This document shows positions 33,263 to 45,521 of a stretch of DNA of 64,000 nt, piece by piece. The stretch covers positions 248,001 through 312,000 of the forward strand of contig JAYKXP010000003.1 in the NCBI GenBank assembly GCA_037176845.1, in the 5' to 3' direction. This DNA comes from Paramarasmius palmivorus. Lineage: Eukaryota > Basidiomycota > Agaricomycetes > Agaricales > Marasmiaceae. Position 1 is the stretch's first letter, and every line of letters starts with the position of its first letter. The notes under the pieces are model-generated. The model was given only the letters and a program-made list of their open reading frames with translations. It did no database searches and had not been told where the DNA came from. Position numbers and translations under genes: made by a program.

Positions 33263-34045
33263 ATGTGAGGCCTGTGAGGTTATGGATTGGGGAAGGACGT
33301 GGAACGATTTCATACCATATGTAATGCCCTTTGGTTGTACCAAGCAGCGGCGGTGTGGTTTTAGCCTGCTCAGCTTTTGACATTGGTTTCGTAGTCTACT
33401 TCCCCACTTGACAAGAACTTGGCTGTGGTATGAACTTGTCTTGTACAATTTGTGTGCTAGGGTCAAATCAGTGTGTCCCCAAATCTCTTTGCCTTCGAAC
33501 CTTATGCCAGTGATCAAAACCTAGCTGGCATTTGAACTATGCTTGCACCGTCGAATACGCCTAGTTGAATCTGGAGTTCCACCGAGGTTCTGCGATACGT
33601 ACCATGCCGAGAATGTTAATGAAGCTTGAAACATCTTCAACTTGATCTTGGATGGCGGGTCTAAGACGAGTTGTTGTGGTCTCATTCTTTGGGATGCTGT
33701 AGAATGCATACACTGGTGAGTATCATCGATATCATCTTCTGTTCAGCTGACGGTATTTCTTTTCAGTTTGGTTCGCACTGAAAATGGTCAGCACTACATT
33801 TTTTGCCCTAGGCGAAAGTTGCAACAATCTGCGACACTCAGTACTCAGCGCTCAGCGCTCAGCTGCAGTACTCAGTCTTAGACATCATCGACATTCAATG
33901 AAACAAGCCAGAGACACATTTCGCAACTTGTATAAAAGACCTTCGCCTTCGACCGATTAGTTCACCAAACTTGGACTCCCATATCCACTAGCCTCCTTGA
34001 GCCACTGCTCTACACATAACTATCATCGTATCAACCACAACCAAC
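33263..34045. other. intergenic, nothing coding recognised
   Basis: Contains repeated ACTCAG/GCTCAG units at 33835-33884 and the promoter of the next gene, with a TATAAAAG box at 33931-33938. Confidence 0.45.
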
Positions 34046-34852
34046 ATGAACATCCTCCTCGAAGACATGCTTACCTCGATCATCAACGCTTTCTCGGTGA
34101 TCTACATCGCTGTAGTCATTTCGGTGGTTAGTATTCTGTTGTCTGAGCACTCTACACTTCGTACTCACATCTTCCCGTAGGCCATCATGGGCATCATATC
34201 ATTTGTCGCCTGGATTCGAGATGTGCCTCAACCCCCACCCACTCGTGAGGTTGTTGAACCTACGACTCCTTTGCCCAAGTACCAGGAAACCATAGGTACA
34301 GACAGCGGTGGATCAGTCGACTCTGACACTACCGTTGTCGAGGACTCGCCTCGTTCTTCGATATCCTTCGATTCCTCCAGCTCTTCCACCGTGAAGGGCA
34401 TCAGCCGCAGCTCTAGTTTCAGGCTGAAACTCAAGTTCCTCAACGAACCCGGCTCAAGTGAGTGATATCCTTTCTTTCTGATTTCGAAACCCCTAACTGA
34501 CGTTCATTTACTATCAGACATCAAGAAGATCTCTCGTGGCCTAACCCAATCCGTAGTACCAGCTCTTCGCCGTACTCAAACGATGTCAAAGGAAGCTGCT
34601 GTTAAGCTAGTTGCTCCTTTTTCCAAGGAGAGACGTGACAAAACTTCGTCGTTGTCCCGTCCTTCTCGGCGTCTCAGTAGGACCTTCACTCATATCGTGA
34701 AGACTTGCAAGCTTGGCCAGTCGTCATCATCTGCGATAGACATGGTCAGAGAACTGTCGAATGGACACTGTAGAGAAATCACCTTGTCTGAGCAGGCGAT
34801 GGGAATGTCTCGTCAGCTGTCATCCAACCATGCGCTTTGCACTGGATGGTGA
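34046..34852 (+). CDS. hypothetical single-pass membrane protein, Ser-rich tail
   Basis: 230 residues, exons 34046-34126, 34181-34457 and 34518-34852. One N-terminal hydrophobic helix (IINAFSVIYIAVVISV, continuing IMGIISFVAWI) is followed by PQPPPTREVVEPTTPLPKY. A Ser-rich basic cytosolic-type tail follows (SRSSSFRLKLKFLNEP, RRLSRTFTHIVKTCKLG). A TATA box and a pyrimidine-rich leader lie just upstream. I do not recognise a family. Splice phases are exact, which supports a real gene. Confidence 0.65.
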
Positions 34853-35416
34853 CTAGAGGTGCTATGGCACAGTATTGACGTGATACCCACATCGAGTAAA
34901 TTATACCTATTTACGTTTTGCAATTGGAAACCATTTTTATACTTTGCAAGTGACACGAGCTTGGATCTGCAAAGCTCAGCTGCAGTAGACCCTTATGCTT
35001 CTTCCATCCACGACGCCTTCGACGGATACAAAGATATGAACCTATATTCAGATGTCCGAGAGGTTCGAGCACAAGATCATGCTAAATGATACGATGGTGG
35101 CGTAAACTATGGACATAAATGATATTGTGGGACAATATGCATAAAGTGTTGATATACTCGAAGGAAGGGTAGAAACTGAAAAAGAACGGTGCACGAGCTA
35201 AACTCATTTACATAAGTGGGTACTATGAATACGCGATGTGTAGTATATATCAGAGGGAAAGTGGGACTCAGCATGCATGAGAGATGGAAAATATTGATAA
35301 TGAATAAAAGAAGATCGTGAGTGAGCAGAGCAGTCGGACAGAGACAGAGACAGACAGGGACAGACAGATGAAAACGAGCGACGAATCAAAGACGAAATCC
35401 ACGGCGAACCTGCGCC
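34853..35416. other. intergenic, 3' regions
   Basis: A/T-rich convergent stretch between the hypothetical membrane gene and the Rab gene, with no supported gene. A short AGAGACAGAGACAGACAGGG repeat lies near 35340. Confidence 0.45.
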
Positions 35417-36830
35417 CTAACAACAGCTCGAGCTCCATCCTCCCCGGGCAGCTTCTTTCTTTTCTCGAGCCTCCTCCTCTTCAGCTTGGGCAGCCCATGT
35501 TGGTGTTGGCGTAGCGGACAGAAAAACGGAATCTCGCTTCTTTAGCTCATTCTCTGTTTCAATTACATCTCTGCGTTCGATGATCGCCTTGATGAGGTGG
35601 TCGAATAAATGGGCGATACCTGGTTCTGTGTTAACAGGGCCGAGGATGTGAGGGATAGACATGTGCTCACCTGAATCATCTTTCGCACTAACTTCGAATA
35701 GCTCCATTCCTTTACTCAGTCCCCACTCTTCTTCGTCTTCCCGTGTATCACCATCCTCGTCTTCCTCGTTGATACTATTGGTGCTATTGCTGTTACTCTT
35801 GTCCGACAGTGCCGTATATCCTTGTGAATTGAACCGTGACAGCTGCGGTCTTTGCAAGGCACTACTCGTGTTTGCTCTCGCCGGCTGATGCTGCTGTTGT
35901 TGTGTTTGACTTCGTCTTATACCGCTCGGTCTGCCAGACAATGAACTGGAGTGCGCCAAATCTCCGCTTAAACTGCTACTACTCGTTTGACCCTCTCCAA
36001 GTGCTATTTGTGGGCGGGGCGAGATCCCGGGAAAACTCGTGAACCGAGGCCTAATATAACTTAATGTTGATGGCTGTGGTGGCGGGGGCGGTGGTGGTGG
36101 TGCCTTTCTAGGCGGGGGAAACCAGTTGTGTAATGATAGACGTGCAAAGTCGGGGGTTACTTGTCGGTGTTTGGATAGGTCGGCTTTGGATCCAACGATA
36201 TAGATGATCAGGTCGGGTGGGCAATTTTTCTTTAGTTCTGGGTGTTAAAGAGGTAGGTAAGGTTTCCATGGAGAAAGAGTGGAAGAGTAGGCGCACCTTC
36301 CAACCAGCCTCGAACGTCCTGAAAAGTAGAAGAATTGGTAATGTCGTACAACACCAGAGCCGCATTCGCTCCTGATACCAAGGGCCTGAATTTAGAACTA
36401 TTGATAGCGAGTTTAATGTGAAGGGAAGCGTACCACGATAATACATGGGTGCCTTCACGACAACATGTCAACCAGATGACCAAAACTAGTCACATAGCAA
36501 AACACACACCATGCTCCGAAACCTCTCTTGGCCTGCTGTATCCCACAGCTGTAATCTGACTTTCACATTGTTCACAAACACCTTCTTGGTAACGAAGAAA
36601 GCTCCGCTGGTAGAAGTCGTGTTCTTCGGGTCAAATTTGTTTTGGGTGTACCGGTAAAGAAGGGAAGTTTTGCCAACACCTGTCCGAGAGAACAAGAGAT
36701 AACGGTTAATAACGCGCATTCAAGCTCAAGTTAATGAGAACGCACCGGAATTACCCATAATGACAATCTTGCTATCTATTCCTGCACTCTCGTATACATC
36801 GTATCTCGACCGGTGGGGGTATCCGTTCAT
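35417..36830 (-). CDS. Rab-family small GTPase with a large G4-G5 insert
   Basis: Six exons (36830-36746, 36679-36510, 36452-36434, 36371-36297, 36237-35671, 35619-35417) give 372 residues with consistent phases. G1 is GNSGVGKTS (residues 26-34), G3 is DTAGQERF (75-82), and YYRGANAALVLYDITNSSTF and GWLEELKKNCPPDLIIYIV follow. G4 reads SKAD (133-136) instead of NKxD. About 160 residues then separate G4 from G5 (FEVSAKDDS), where a normal Rab has about 28. The extra sequence has a Pro run (KAPPPPPPP), Ser and Gln runs and an acidic stretch (NEEDEDGDTREDEEE). The C-terminus ends SSSCC, a typical di-geranylgeranylation site. It probably acts in membrane traffic; the subfamily is not assigned. Confidence 0.88.
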
Positions 36831-37620
36831 GATGGGGGTGAAGGGGGCTAAGGAAAGGAGAGATGATGAGGGAAAGAGAGTGAAAAGGATGAAGGGGGAA
36901 GAAGGAGGAAAGCCCCCAACGGGCGTAACGGTATAGAAAAGAGAAGAGGACGAGAGAAGAAGCACTTGTTCGGCAGGCACTCTAGTAACTGCCCCTGTAT
37001 CGTTGTTGAGTTTCGGAGCACGTGCGTCCGTGGGTGAAAATCCTTCGGCTACGCTCAGCTCTAGTGTTTTATACGCCGCCAACAGCGCTGTTGTACCTAG
37101 AACTCGAAGGAATTACCGTGACAACTAGCAAGAATCATCGCTTGCTTATTGTAGCCCACAGCATTAGCCGGAGCTCCAAACAAGGAAACAAAAGCAAAAG
37201 TGAGTGGTAATGACTATGATCCGTGCACTCCACCTCCGTTTATCTATTCCTGGTAAACTATCACTTGGAATGCACATACGGCGTCATGTGCGCATGGCAT
37301 CCAGCCCAGGACGATCTTATCTCACCCCATTCTCCATCTTCTACTCCAAAGATCGCAAATTCCAGTGCATTCTTCGTCCACGGACCCTTTTGACAACCAC
37401 ACCGTAACCACTGCAACAAGGGAAGGGGGGAAAAACAACACCCCCACACTAGGTTCTGCGCTAATGCTAGATCGTATACCCATCGATGAAGCTTATCCGG
37501 TCTGGGCGCTTAGCTAAAATATGCAGGTCGGGATGTTCTTCCGAACGTTCGAGTCGCATCCCAAGATTCAATGACAACATCGCAAATGAAATCTGATTAA
37601 GCCACGGCCCACGGAGAAGC
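36831..37620. other. intergenic, Rab promoter and GH95 3' flank
   Basis: No supported gene. A pyrimidine-rich stretch on the minus strand precedes the Rab start. Confidence 0.45.
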
Positions 37621-40600
37621 TTACAGACACTGCGAGTAATACGTATTCTGGACTGTACACTTGTACGGAGATTCACAAACTAGGCAGAAGCTTGTCAGAC
37701 CGCAGTTTAACCACACGTCACCAAAATAAGAACATACCTGTCGGTCCAGTCCATCCAAGTCCACCGCACTGAGCCCAATGCGCTGCTGTTCCCGAAGATG
37801 GCGGGTTAGTCGGTACAGTACCCCCGGTTGTCGTCGTTGGCGGATTCTGGGGTGCAGTTCCACCAAAGTCGGTAGGAGAAAGTGTCCTCGATGCTCCTTT
37901 CTGCAAGGTCAGGTTGATGGCGGTACCGCGGTACCGCACCCTGGCGAATGTTCCTGATGTACTCTTCAAATTGGCTGACGTCAGGACGCCATTCGACCAG
38001 GCAATATCAACTGTAAAGCCACCGCGGGCTCGGAAGCCAGTCACTCGTCCTTCCTTCCACGAAGACGGGATAGCAGGAAGAAGGTGGATTTCACCATTGT
38101 GACTCTGGAGAATCATCTCCGCGACCGCCATCGCGCCACCTTGTAGCACCGCTCAGCATCGGGAGACAGGTTCAAAGAAACCGCACCGAGTAACGTACCG
38201 AAGTTTCCGTCGATCTGGAAGACGAGATTGATTGACCAAAGGTTGTCGTATGAGTAATTCTTGAGGAGTCTCTGCATGTAGTAGTAAGCCTTCTCGCCAT
38301 CCAGCAACCTAGCAAAACAGTTGGCTCTCCAAGCGGTTGGCCACCCTAGCACATGCGTCAGTCGATGCCCAGGCAAACAAAGTATGTCCTAACCATTCTC
38401 TGAATCGCCTCTCAGCTGAAGCGTCGTCTTGGCAGCATTGACGAGGTTCGTGTTGAACCGAGGATCGATTTGAGCTCCAGGGAATAGTGGATAAAGTTGA
38501 CTGATGTGATTGAACGCCCTGTGTAGAAAATCATGAGCCATACCTAGTTTGATCCGCCAATGGTCTAAAGCTTACCCGGTATTAATATCCTTCGCCCACT
38601 CTTGAATCTGGCCTTGTGAACCAACACGGATGGGGATAAGGCGGTCCATTGTCGTTGTGAGGTTATTGGCAAAGTCACTATCGATGCCGAGGTCTCGTGC
38701 AATACCTGCTGTGTGGTTGAAGAGATCTCGAAGCAAGCTAGGATAACAAAGGATGAAGCCTTGAGAAAAACTATCCAGAATGTAATGGACGAGCGGAGGC
38801 TCACGCGCTATCGATGGTCGGGCCTTTAAAAAGTATAAGCCGAGGATCAAGAATTAGCATAGGAACACGTACCGTATGTCAAAGAGGTACCACCTGGAAG
38901 TCTATTTTCCGGGCTCATACTTGGACTCGTAACGAGATAACGCTGAGATTCCACGCTCTGCGGGGTTTCTACCAAAAAGTCCAAGTAGAATTCCGCTGCA
39001 CCTTTCATCATCGGATACCCCACGTTCTTCACCCAGTCGGTATTGCTTGGATCGTAAGCATAGTGTTCCCAAACGTGTTGCATTAACCAAGCAGAGCCAG
39101 CTGGCCACATTCCATAGACGGCACCATCGATTGGCGCAGAATCACGCCAGAGGTTTGTGTTATGGTGGGCGACCCAGCCGCGTTTAATGTTGTAGTGGTC
39201 TGAAGCGAGCTGTTTGCCTCGTTCGGCCAACTCACCAAGCATGTTCCAGAGCGGATTGAGTGTTTCTGCAACATTGAGTGGTTCGGCGAGCCACGAGTTC
39301 ATCTATAATTCCATTGAGAACCTCAGCATAGAAATGGATCCTCGGGTCACACCTGTTGGTTAATGTTAATCGTGTATTTGCTGAACGAAGTCAAGTTAGC
39401 TTCAGAGTCCTAAAACAAGAAATATAAACTCTACCTTCCCCATGCTGGATCGGTACCCTCATTCCAGATACCTTGCAGGTTGGCTGGCTCCGTTTTCCGA
39501 GATGATGCAATCGAGAGATATCGTCCATATTGGGCGTAAAGAGCAAATACGTCCTGATCAGCATCAACACCTCCAGGGAAACTCTTTCGAGTGTTGGTGG
39601 TTTGATATGTATACTGCGACGGTGTTCCTGTATTCACCCATATCGTCAAACATCGTGAAGACCATGCAGAAGTTGACCAAACGCACCCAACGAAATGCTA
39701 ACCCTTCCGAATAACGCCTGGTAATCATTCAAATGGTTCGTCCTCAATTGATCCCATGTCTTGCCCCGAACCGCAGACAAAGTCGAGGAAACCTTCGAGT
39801 CGGGATTTGCTGACAGATTGTCGTACCGAACGAAGTTGGTGTCAATTGCAATGACGACCAAGGCTTCGTCTGCACCAGAAACCACTAACGTGCTGCCGGA
39901 AGCCCCAACAGAACCGCCTTTTGTAGTAATCTCTGCTCGGACGACGTACTTGATAGCACCAGCAAGACCGTTCTTCGACTGCCCAGCCGCAGTCATCGTG
40001 AGAAGGTTATTGGAGGCAGAGTAGGACTTTGATAGATGTCGTTAATCAATGTGTTTAGACTTCGAATAAAGGATCTTACAGGACTGGCCATTGGTGTTTT
40101 GAAAGAAGCAGTGAACCCAACCTTGCCCGCCTGATTGGCCGTAACCCGGTACACAATAACATTATCAGGGTAACTCGCAAAGGCTTGACGAGTGAATTGA
40201 ACGCCGTTGGAGTTGTAGGTAGTGCTTGCAATAGCCGTGGTGAAGTCAAGGCTGTGGTTCAGGTTGCTTACACCAGAGTTGCCAAAGGCGAGATCCATGC
40301 TTCCCGCAGCTGAGTGTCGACTATGAGCAAAAGGTTGACAACAAATTGTGAAAGCATACTTTGGAACATTTGTTGAGCGGGAGGGATACCCATGCAAGAC
40401 GCGTCGACTCGTGATTGAGCATCAGAAAAACTTCCTTGCCTGAAACAACACCAGTCATTACTTGCAAACCGGAGAAATGTTGACGAGAACTCACCAGATC
40501 AGGTTACGTATACCAGGCAGAGCAGCGGGGCAATTCTTGTTCGCTGGATTGTTGAGTGATCCTGACCAAATGTGGTCCTTTCGGAAGATGTTCGGCCTGA

Positions 40601-40918
40601 ATGCTTGCTTGTAGAGGTAAAACACTCACCTCATTCAGGAAGATAGTCTCGGTAGGATTCTTCCCCATAATTTCAGCACCTAAACGTCCGTTACCAATTG
40701 GAACAACTTGGGTAAATGTGTTAGTAAATGTAGGTACACTGGTGTGTGTTGACTCACTTGCAGATTTGTCAAACCACATGAGGGTCGACTAGTGGGATAT
40801 TAGTCTCAAAAGCAAGAAAGAAACTTACACGCACCGCATGAGCGCCGAGCAGTAAAGTGCCCAGCAAAAGTAGTACCGTCTGGACTAGCATGGTGACTAC
40901 GAGCTTGTTGTAGTTCAT
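37621..40918 (-). CDS. GH95 alpha-L-fucosidase-type hydrolase with CBM1
   Basis: Secreted plant-polysaccharide hydrolase. The start at 40918 (alternative at 40891) gives a signal peptide ([18 protein letters not shown]). The GH95 N-terminal domain follows ([35 protein letters not shown]). The catalytic (alpha/alpha)6 core has [33 protein letters not shown] (the NxN pair of GH95), [24 protein letters not shown] sequence and FQIDGNFG with the catalytic Asp. Then come [20 protein letters not shown] and a beta domain. A Pro/Thr linker leads to a C-terminal family 1 cellulose-binding domain ([33 protein letters not shown]). About 14 exons. GH95 members act on alpha-1,2-fucose or alpha-galactose; xyloglucan side chains are the likely target here, by inference from the CBM1. 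Confidence 0.9.
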
Positions 40919-41962
40919 AGTTGCACCATGCTGCTTAAATACGCGTGCGTTACATCTGCTTCATCCGAGCTACAGCGGCCCGCCATGGAAGTAGATGTTG
41001 TCCTGTGCCTTGATTTCCGTCATTCACATGAGCCTGCTTAACATATGGAAGATGCACGAGTTGGCTGCAACTTCTGCGAGCTTAAACTGTTTAGGCGTTG
41101 GATCTCCAAAAAAATGAATAGCACGGCTCTTTTTCGCGAGAGTGGACCTGAAGGTGACAGTGTCGAGACGTGATGGCGATGAGAGGAAGTTGTCAAGGCA
41201 TAATTAACTGCCAGTTGGAAGATGGCGACAAAAGTGCGAAGAAAATCCTAGCATGGATGATGCTGCTCGGGAGTAGGGATGTAAGGATTAGGATATGTAA
41301 GTGGGGCTTCGAAAATATGACCATTAGTCTAGAAGAATGCCGTGACTGAAGCTTTTGTTACTCACATAACACATGGTGTCCGTCGCGTTTTCGCCTTCGC
41401 TGTCTCATAACCTCCCAGTCACCTCTAGCGCGGCCATTGCCAGCAGATACGCGTTATCTTGCTTATATTCTTGAGATTTCATTTTCCCTCGTTGTACAGC
41501 AGAGTGTAGCGGAAAAATCATCTGTACTGTACCCGATGGTGGTGGTGAAAGTTTGGTGGAATCATCCGTCGCAAGTTGCCGACTCCGAGTCGGATGTCGG
41601 CAGTGATTTCCTAAACCAGAACCAGAACTTCCTCCACAGCGATGTAAGTAGACGAAACTCACACCTTCGGTTTGGGGATTGATTCAACTAATTTTTGGAA
41701 TTCTTTGAGATTGAGCTTCCAAGCTACGCGTAGTATAAAGCCCAAGAGGCTCCTTGAGGCTCCAGCAAACTAGCTGGCCAAAGTCATGTGTATAGACTGG
41801 TGTAGAAAAATAGGCTATAGTGACCTTTTGTGATGCGAAATTGCCCGAGAGATACTCTACAGTGCGATAAAGTCGACGATCAGAGGGTGTTATCGATACA
41901 GGCACCGAATGTGGGGCAAGAGTCGGCGCTTAACCCCACCTTGCACTCTCCTTTGTTCCTCG
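40919..41962. promoter_or_regulatory. divergent intergenic region GH95/AMMECR1
   Basis: 1.04 kb between the two start codons. An open frame on the minus strand (41405-41662) has no recognisable product. No specific binding site is claimed. Confidence 0.4.
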
Positions 41963-42713
41963 ATGAGCAAGAAGAACGAGGACAGCAGCAAGGACACTAC
42001 CTGTCTCCCAGAACATTGTTTCCATGCATTCGATGCACTGTACTGCTCTCTTGTCTCTTCAGCCACTGCTATAGAACCCAGTTTTCCTGATGACGAGTAG
42101 TGAGTACATTGCTCGCTCAAGCTTTGACCTCCGTTAACGCCTTGACAGCCCACTCTTCGTAACATGGAACAAGCTTTCTTCTCGGGGAAAACGCCTTCGG
42201 GGTTGCATTGGATCCTTTGAACCACTCTCCTTGCACACCGGTATTCCAGAATACGCCTTGATCAGTGCGTTCCGTGACCATCGCTTCCACCCTATCCAGC
42301 AATCCGAACTCGAGTCACTCGAATGCGGCATCTCTCTTCTTGTCGAATTCGAAGATGCAGAATCATATCTCGACTGGGAGATTGGGAAACATGGGATATA
42401 CATCAGCTTTCCACACCCCTCGACCATCAACAGCTCTGCTCCATCGCCGCTGTCGAGTCAGTCGTTGTTGTCATTGCCGTCTTTGGGCAGGAAGAAGACG
42501 TTCAACGCGACATACTTGCCTGATGTAATGCCTGAACAAGGCTGGGACAAGCAGGAGGCAGTGGATAGTGCTATTCAGAAGGCAGGCTGGAATGGGTTGA
42601 TCACGGAAGATATAAGGCGGAGCGTCAAGCTTAGAAGATATCAGAGTAGTAAATGTTCTGTAACTTGGGCAGAGTATTTAGAGTGGAGGCGACAGAAGGA
42701 GGTAGATCTTTAA
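41963..42713 (+). CDS. AMMECR1: AMMECR1-domain protein
   Basis: Conserved eukaryotic/archaeal protein of unresolved biochemical role. Exons 41963-42099 and 42149-42713 give 233 residues. The start MSKKNEDSSKDTTC is followed by CFHAFDALYCSLVSS. Family signatures: PLFVTWNKLSSRGKRLRGCI, GSFEPLSLHTGIPEYALISA, FRDHRFHPIQQSELESLECG, ISLLVEFEDAESYLDWEIGK, HGIYISF, NATYLPDVMPEQGWDKQEAV and the C-terminal RRYQSSKCSVTWAEYLEWR. A Ser-rich loop (STINSSAPSPLSSQS) is an insertion within the domain. Convergent with the next gene, 72 bp apart. Confidence 0.95.
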
Positions 42714-42785
42714 GAAAGCAGCGTATGATGATGTGTATCTAGCTAAAGTGAATATGACTGAATGTACAATAAATTTACTGCAAAT

Positions 42786-44570
42786 CTACCACGACACATC
42801 TCCATCATCCCAAGTATCCTCGTTCCTCATTACTCTGAAGCCCACTTCTTCTAAATACCGCTTTGCCTCCTCCACGTTGTCCTGGAATACGATATCCTTC
42901 AACACGGTGAGTCGGTTGTTTGGTCCTCCGAAATTTGTTCCGAGTTTCCTTCTTTCCAACTCTGCCCATACACGTCGCAACAACATCACATCATGCCCGG
43001 AACACTTGTTGAAGGCGGTCAGAATCCAGTATACCATCCACTGCGACATCTCAATAATCTCTTCCGACCTCATATACATCCCATAAATTTCTTCCAAACT
43101 CCCTAAATCCCACGCTTGCCCTTCACGACCGTTCTCCGCATGACCATGTCTCGCGAAGCCCAGGAACAAGGCCCTGAAAACTGCGTAAGTTGGGGCATAC
43201 TTCAGGTACTCTCCCTTTTCTGACACGCTTGCGCCCGGCTCTATGTTATCAGCTTGGAGCATATCCATGAACGTCTGCAATGCCGACTGCAAGTCTCCAT
43301 GATACGCCATGCTCTGGATGGTGGCAGTATATGTTACTTCGTTGGGTATCATCGCAGGATCAATGTATATCCCTTCATCCTTCAACATCTCTTCTATCTG
43401 TACCTCTACGTCAGCCCTGGCCCCAGCCAAATTGGCACGCAGAACCTTATAGATTTGTCTGACAACATTCAGCTCCCCCAGGACACTGTATCCCCAGATA
43501 CACGTATTCGCGCCGTCAAGACCCAACTCGAGGCCCTTGATCCGCATTTGCAGAAGCGTGTTGCGCATTCCATACAACTGGCGTACACCAATCCAGAAGT
43601 TTAACATGGACAAGTGCGTGATACGGTCGGGAGTGAGGCCCACGTTTGTGGTCAGGGTAGAGGCGCGTTTAACTGCGCGGCCATAGAGTGTTTTGGCGGC
43701 AATGGAGAGAAGGGTGTTGTAGGTGTATAAATCCGGAATGGTTTCGGTTGCCTGGGGGTAGGGAGCCGCCGAATTGGCGTAGTCGCCACTGAAGGAAGTG
43801 CCTGGAGATAACCCACTCATCATATCGTCGTAGGTGTTCAAGGCAAGACGCCAGTCCTGGGCTCGGGCTTTCCGCCACCCAGTTCCTGCATGCGAGATCA
43901 ACGCGTTCCATTGCCAGGTCTGCAGACGGCCCCCAGACGCGTGTAGCGTCGACATGACAGAGAGAATACGCAAGAACTGCGAGCGAGTTTTGGGCCGCTG
44001 AGTTGCAAGGAGACGGAGAAGGCGATGTAAATGGGAATATGGGATTTTGGGTTCATTAGATTTTTGGGGGTGAGGATGTGGTAGATTTACGAGGACTCCG
44101 TACGCGTCGTACGCCTTTTTGTGGTCTTGCGTGCTAGCAATGATGTGGAGGAGGTGATAGTATAATGATTCTTTCTCTGTTTCGGGATCCTGTTCTTTGT
44201 CGTAGAAAGGGTCGGACTTGACAAACTTCTTCCCATATTTGATCTTTCCACCATAAAGAGAAGGAATTGGAAGTCGGTAACGAGACTTCCCCGTGACGAA
44301 AGGAGGATGTGCAAGAGTCTGGTGGGTGTCGTGTTCGATGGTGTCTTGTTGTATTTTTTCGGGATGGGGTTGTTGTCTTTCGATACCCTGACTCAAAGTG
44401 CCACCACATTTCCGTATACCACCGCTTTTTACATGGTTTTGGTGAGGAGGTAACTCTTTGACTCTTCCGACGCCGCCGACACTGTACTTGCGAATTCTCC
44501 ATGAAATCCGTAACGGTAGGCGAATGCGTTGGACTTGGGTAATCGAGCCCAGCGAAAACGCTCTGAGCAT
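42786..44570 (-). CDS. PPR-like mitochondrial protein
   Basis: A single long exon of about 594 codons. The ATG at 44570 (MLRAFSLGSITQVQRIRLPL) gives a basic presequence without acidic residues, consistent with mitochondrial import. Helical repeats resembling pentatricopeptide units follow (DLYTYNTLLSIAAKTLYGRA, NEVTYTATIQSMAYHGDLQS, TYAVFRALFLGFARHG). Such proteins usually bind organellar RNA. The exact target cannot be inferred. A TTG three bases upstream is in frame but is not needed. It is rare here in having no evident intron. Confidence 0.75.
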   Translation of the reverse strand: MLRAFSLGSITQVQRIRLPLRISWRIRKYSVGGVGRVKELPPHQNHVKSGGIRKCGGTLSQGIERQQPHPEKIQQDTIEHDTHQTLAHPPFVTGKSRYRLPIPSLYGGKIKYGKKFVKSDPFYDKEQDPETEKESLYYHLLHIIASTQDHKKAYDAYGVLVNLPHPHPQKSNEPKIPYSHLHRLLRLLATQRPKTRSQFLRILSVMSTLHASGGRLQTWQWNALISHAGTGWRKARAQDWRLALNTYDDMMSGLSPGTSFSGDYANSAAPYPQATETIPDLYTYNTLLSIAAKTLYGRAVKRASTLTTNVGLTPDRITHLSMLNFWIGVRQLYGMRNTLLQMRIKGLELGLDGANTCIWGYSVLGELNVVRQIYKVLRANLAGARADVEVQIEEMLKDEGIYIDPAMIPNEVTYTATIQSMAYHGDLQSALQTFMDMLQADNIEPGASVSEKGEYLKYAPTYAVFRALFLGFARHGHAENGREGQAWDLGSLEEIYGMYMRSEEIIEMSQWMVYWILTAFNKCSGHDVMLLRRVWAELERRKLGTNFGGPNNRLTVLKDIVFQDNVEEAKRYLEEVGFRVMRNEDTWDDGDVSW

Positions 44571-45521
44571 CAATAGAGAAAGATGCAGTCATCCTACAAC
44601 CACGAAGCATGCTTCAGCACAATTTTCAACTCGCGACTATTGTGACAACTCACCGCGACTTGCACCCGAAATGAAAAGTGTCCCTCCGAGCGGACAGTGC
44701 TTTGTAGTTAACGGTTTATCAGGTGCAAGCTACGAGCATAAACAACGCGCTGAGCTCGTCGTTAGCGTCAGCGACGTCGAGGCTTCTCGACGAATGGAGC
44801 GGTGAGAGAACGAGTTCAGAAAGGTATTTCGTTCACACGCGGGACCTGGGAGCGAATGATAGGACACGGAATCATAAACCAATCCAGTTGCGACTTTCCT
44901 CCTTGTATTGAGTGTTCAGGAAACAGGGAAGTTCTACCTAGCCTTTTTACACCGTCTCTGACAGACCTGCAGCATTGGAGAGTTGAGACATTTGTCGCCA
45001 AAATTCTCGCCGACTGAGTCAGTGAAGATTGTTCAATGCATCGCATGCATCACACTTTATATAACTCAGCAAATGGCTCCCGTATGTGAAGAGTTGCTTG
45101 CATAGACCAAATTGATCTACGAACCCATTCGAATTCTGGAATCTAGATCTTACTTGCTAAGCATACGTCGAGCATATGCATGCCATCAAGAAACCTATTC
45201 CCTCGCAACACGGATAGCAGGTAGCTTGTGCACGTCCGGAGTTTGTCAAACCGTCTGCACAGACTCACATCCCGCGATCACTGGAAACAGCGCTCAGATC
45301 TCAGTACTCAGTCCTGTGTATTCTACGACGATATCAGATGATCAAGCCACCGAAATCTAAGAATAACGGAAAGCAAGCTAAACATAACGATTAACATTAA
45401 GATGATCTCAAGCCTTGGATCAGCCGGTACAATCGATAGCACTGTAAGTAGTACACCCATCTCTCGCCCATTTATACCATCAACATCTCCGGACAGTGAG
45501 TGGCCGTTTTTATATTCCTAG
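44571..45521. other. intergenic, PPR gene to copy A8
   Basis: No gene supported. A GCGCTCAGATCTCAGTACTC motif occurs at 45290-45309. Confidence 0.4.

Noticed and set aside
41405..41662. Minus-strand 85-codon frame between GH95 and AMMECR1
   Set aside because: No recognisable family, no ATG at the frame start and no consistent splice partners.
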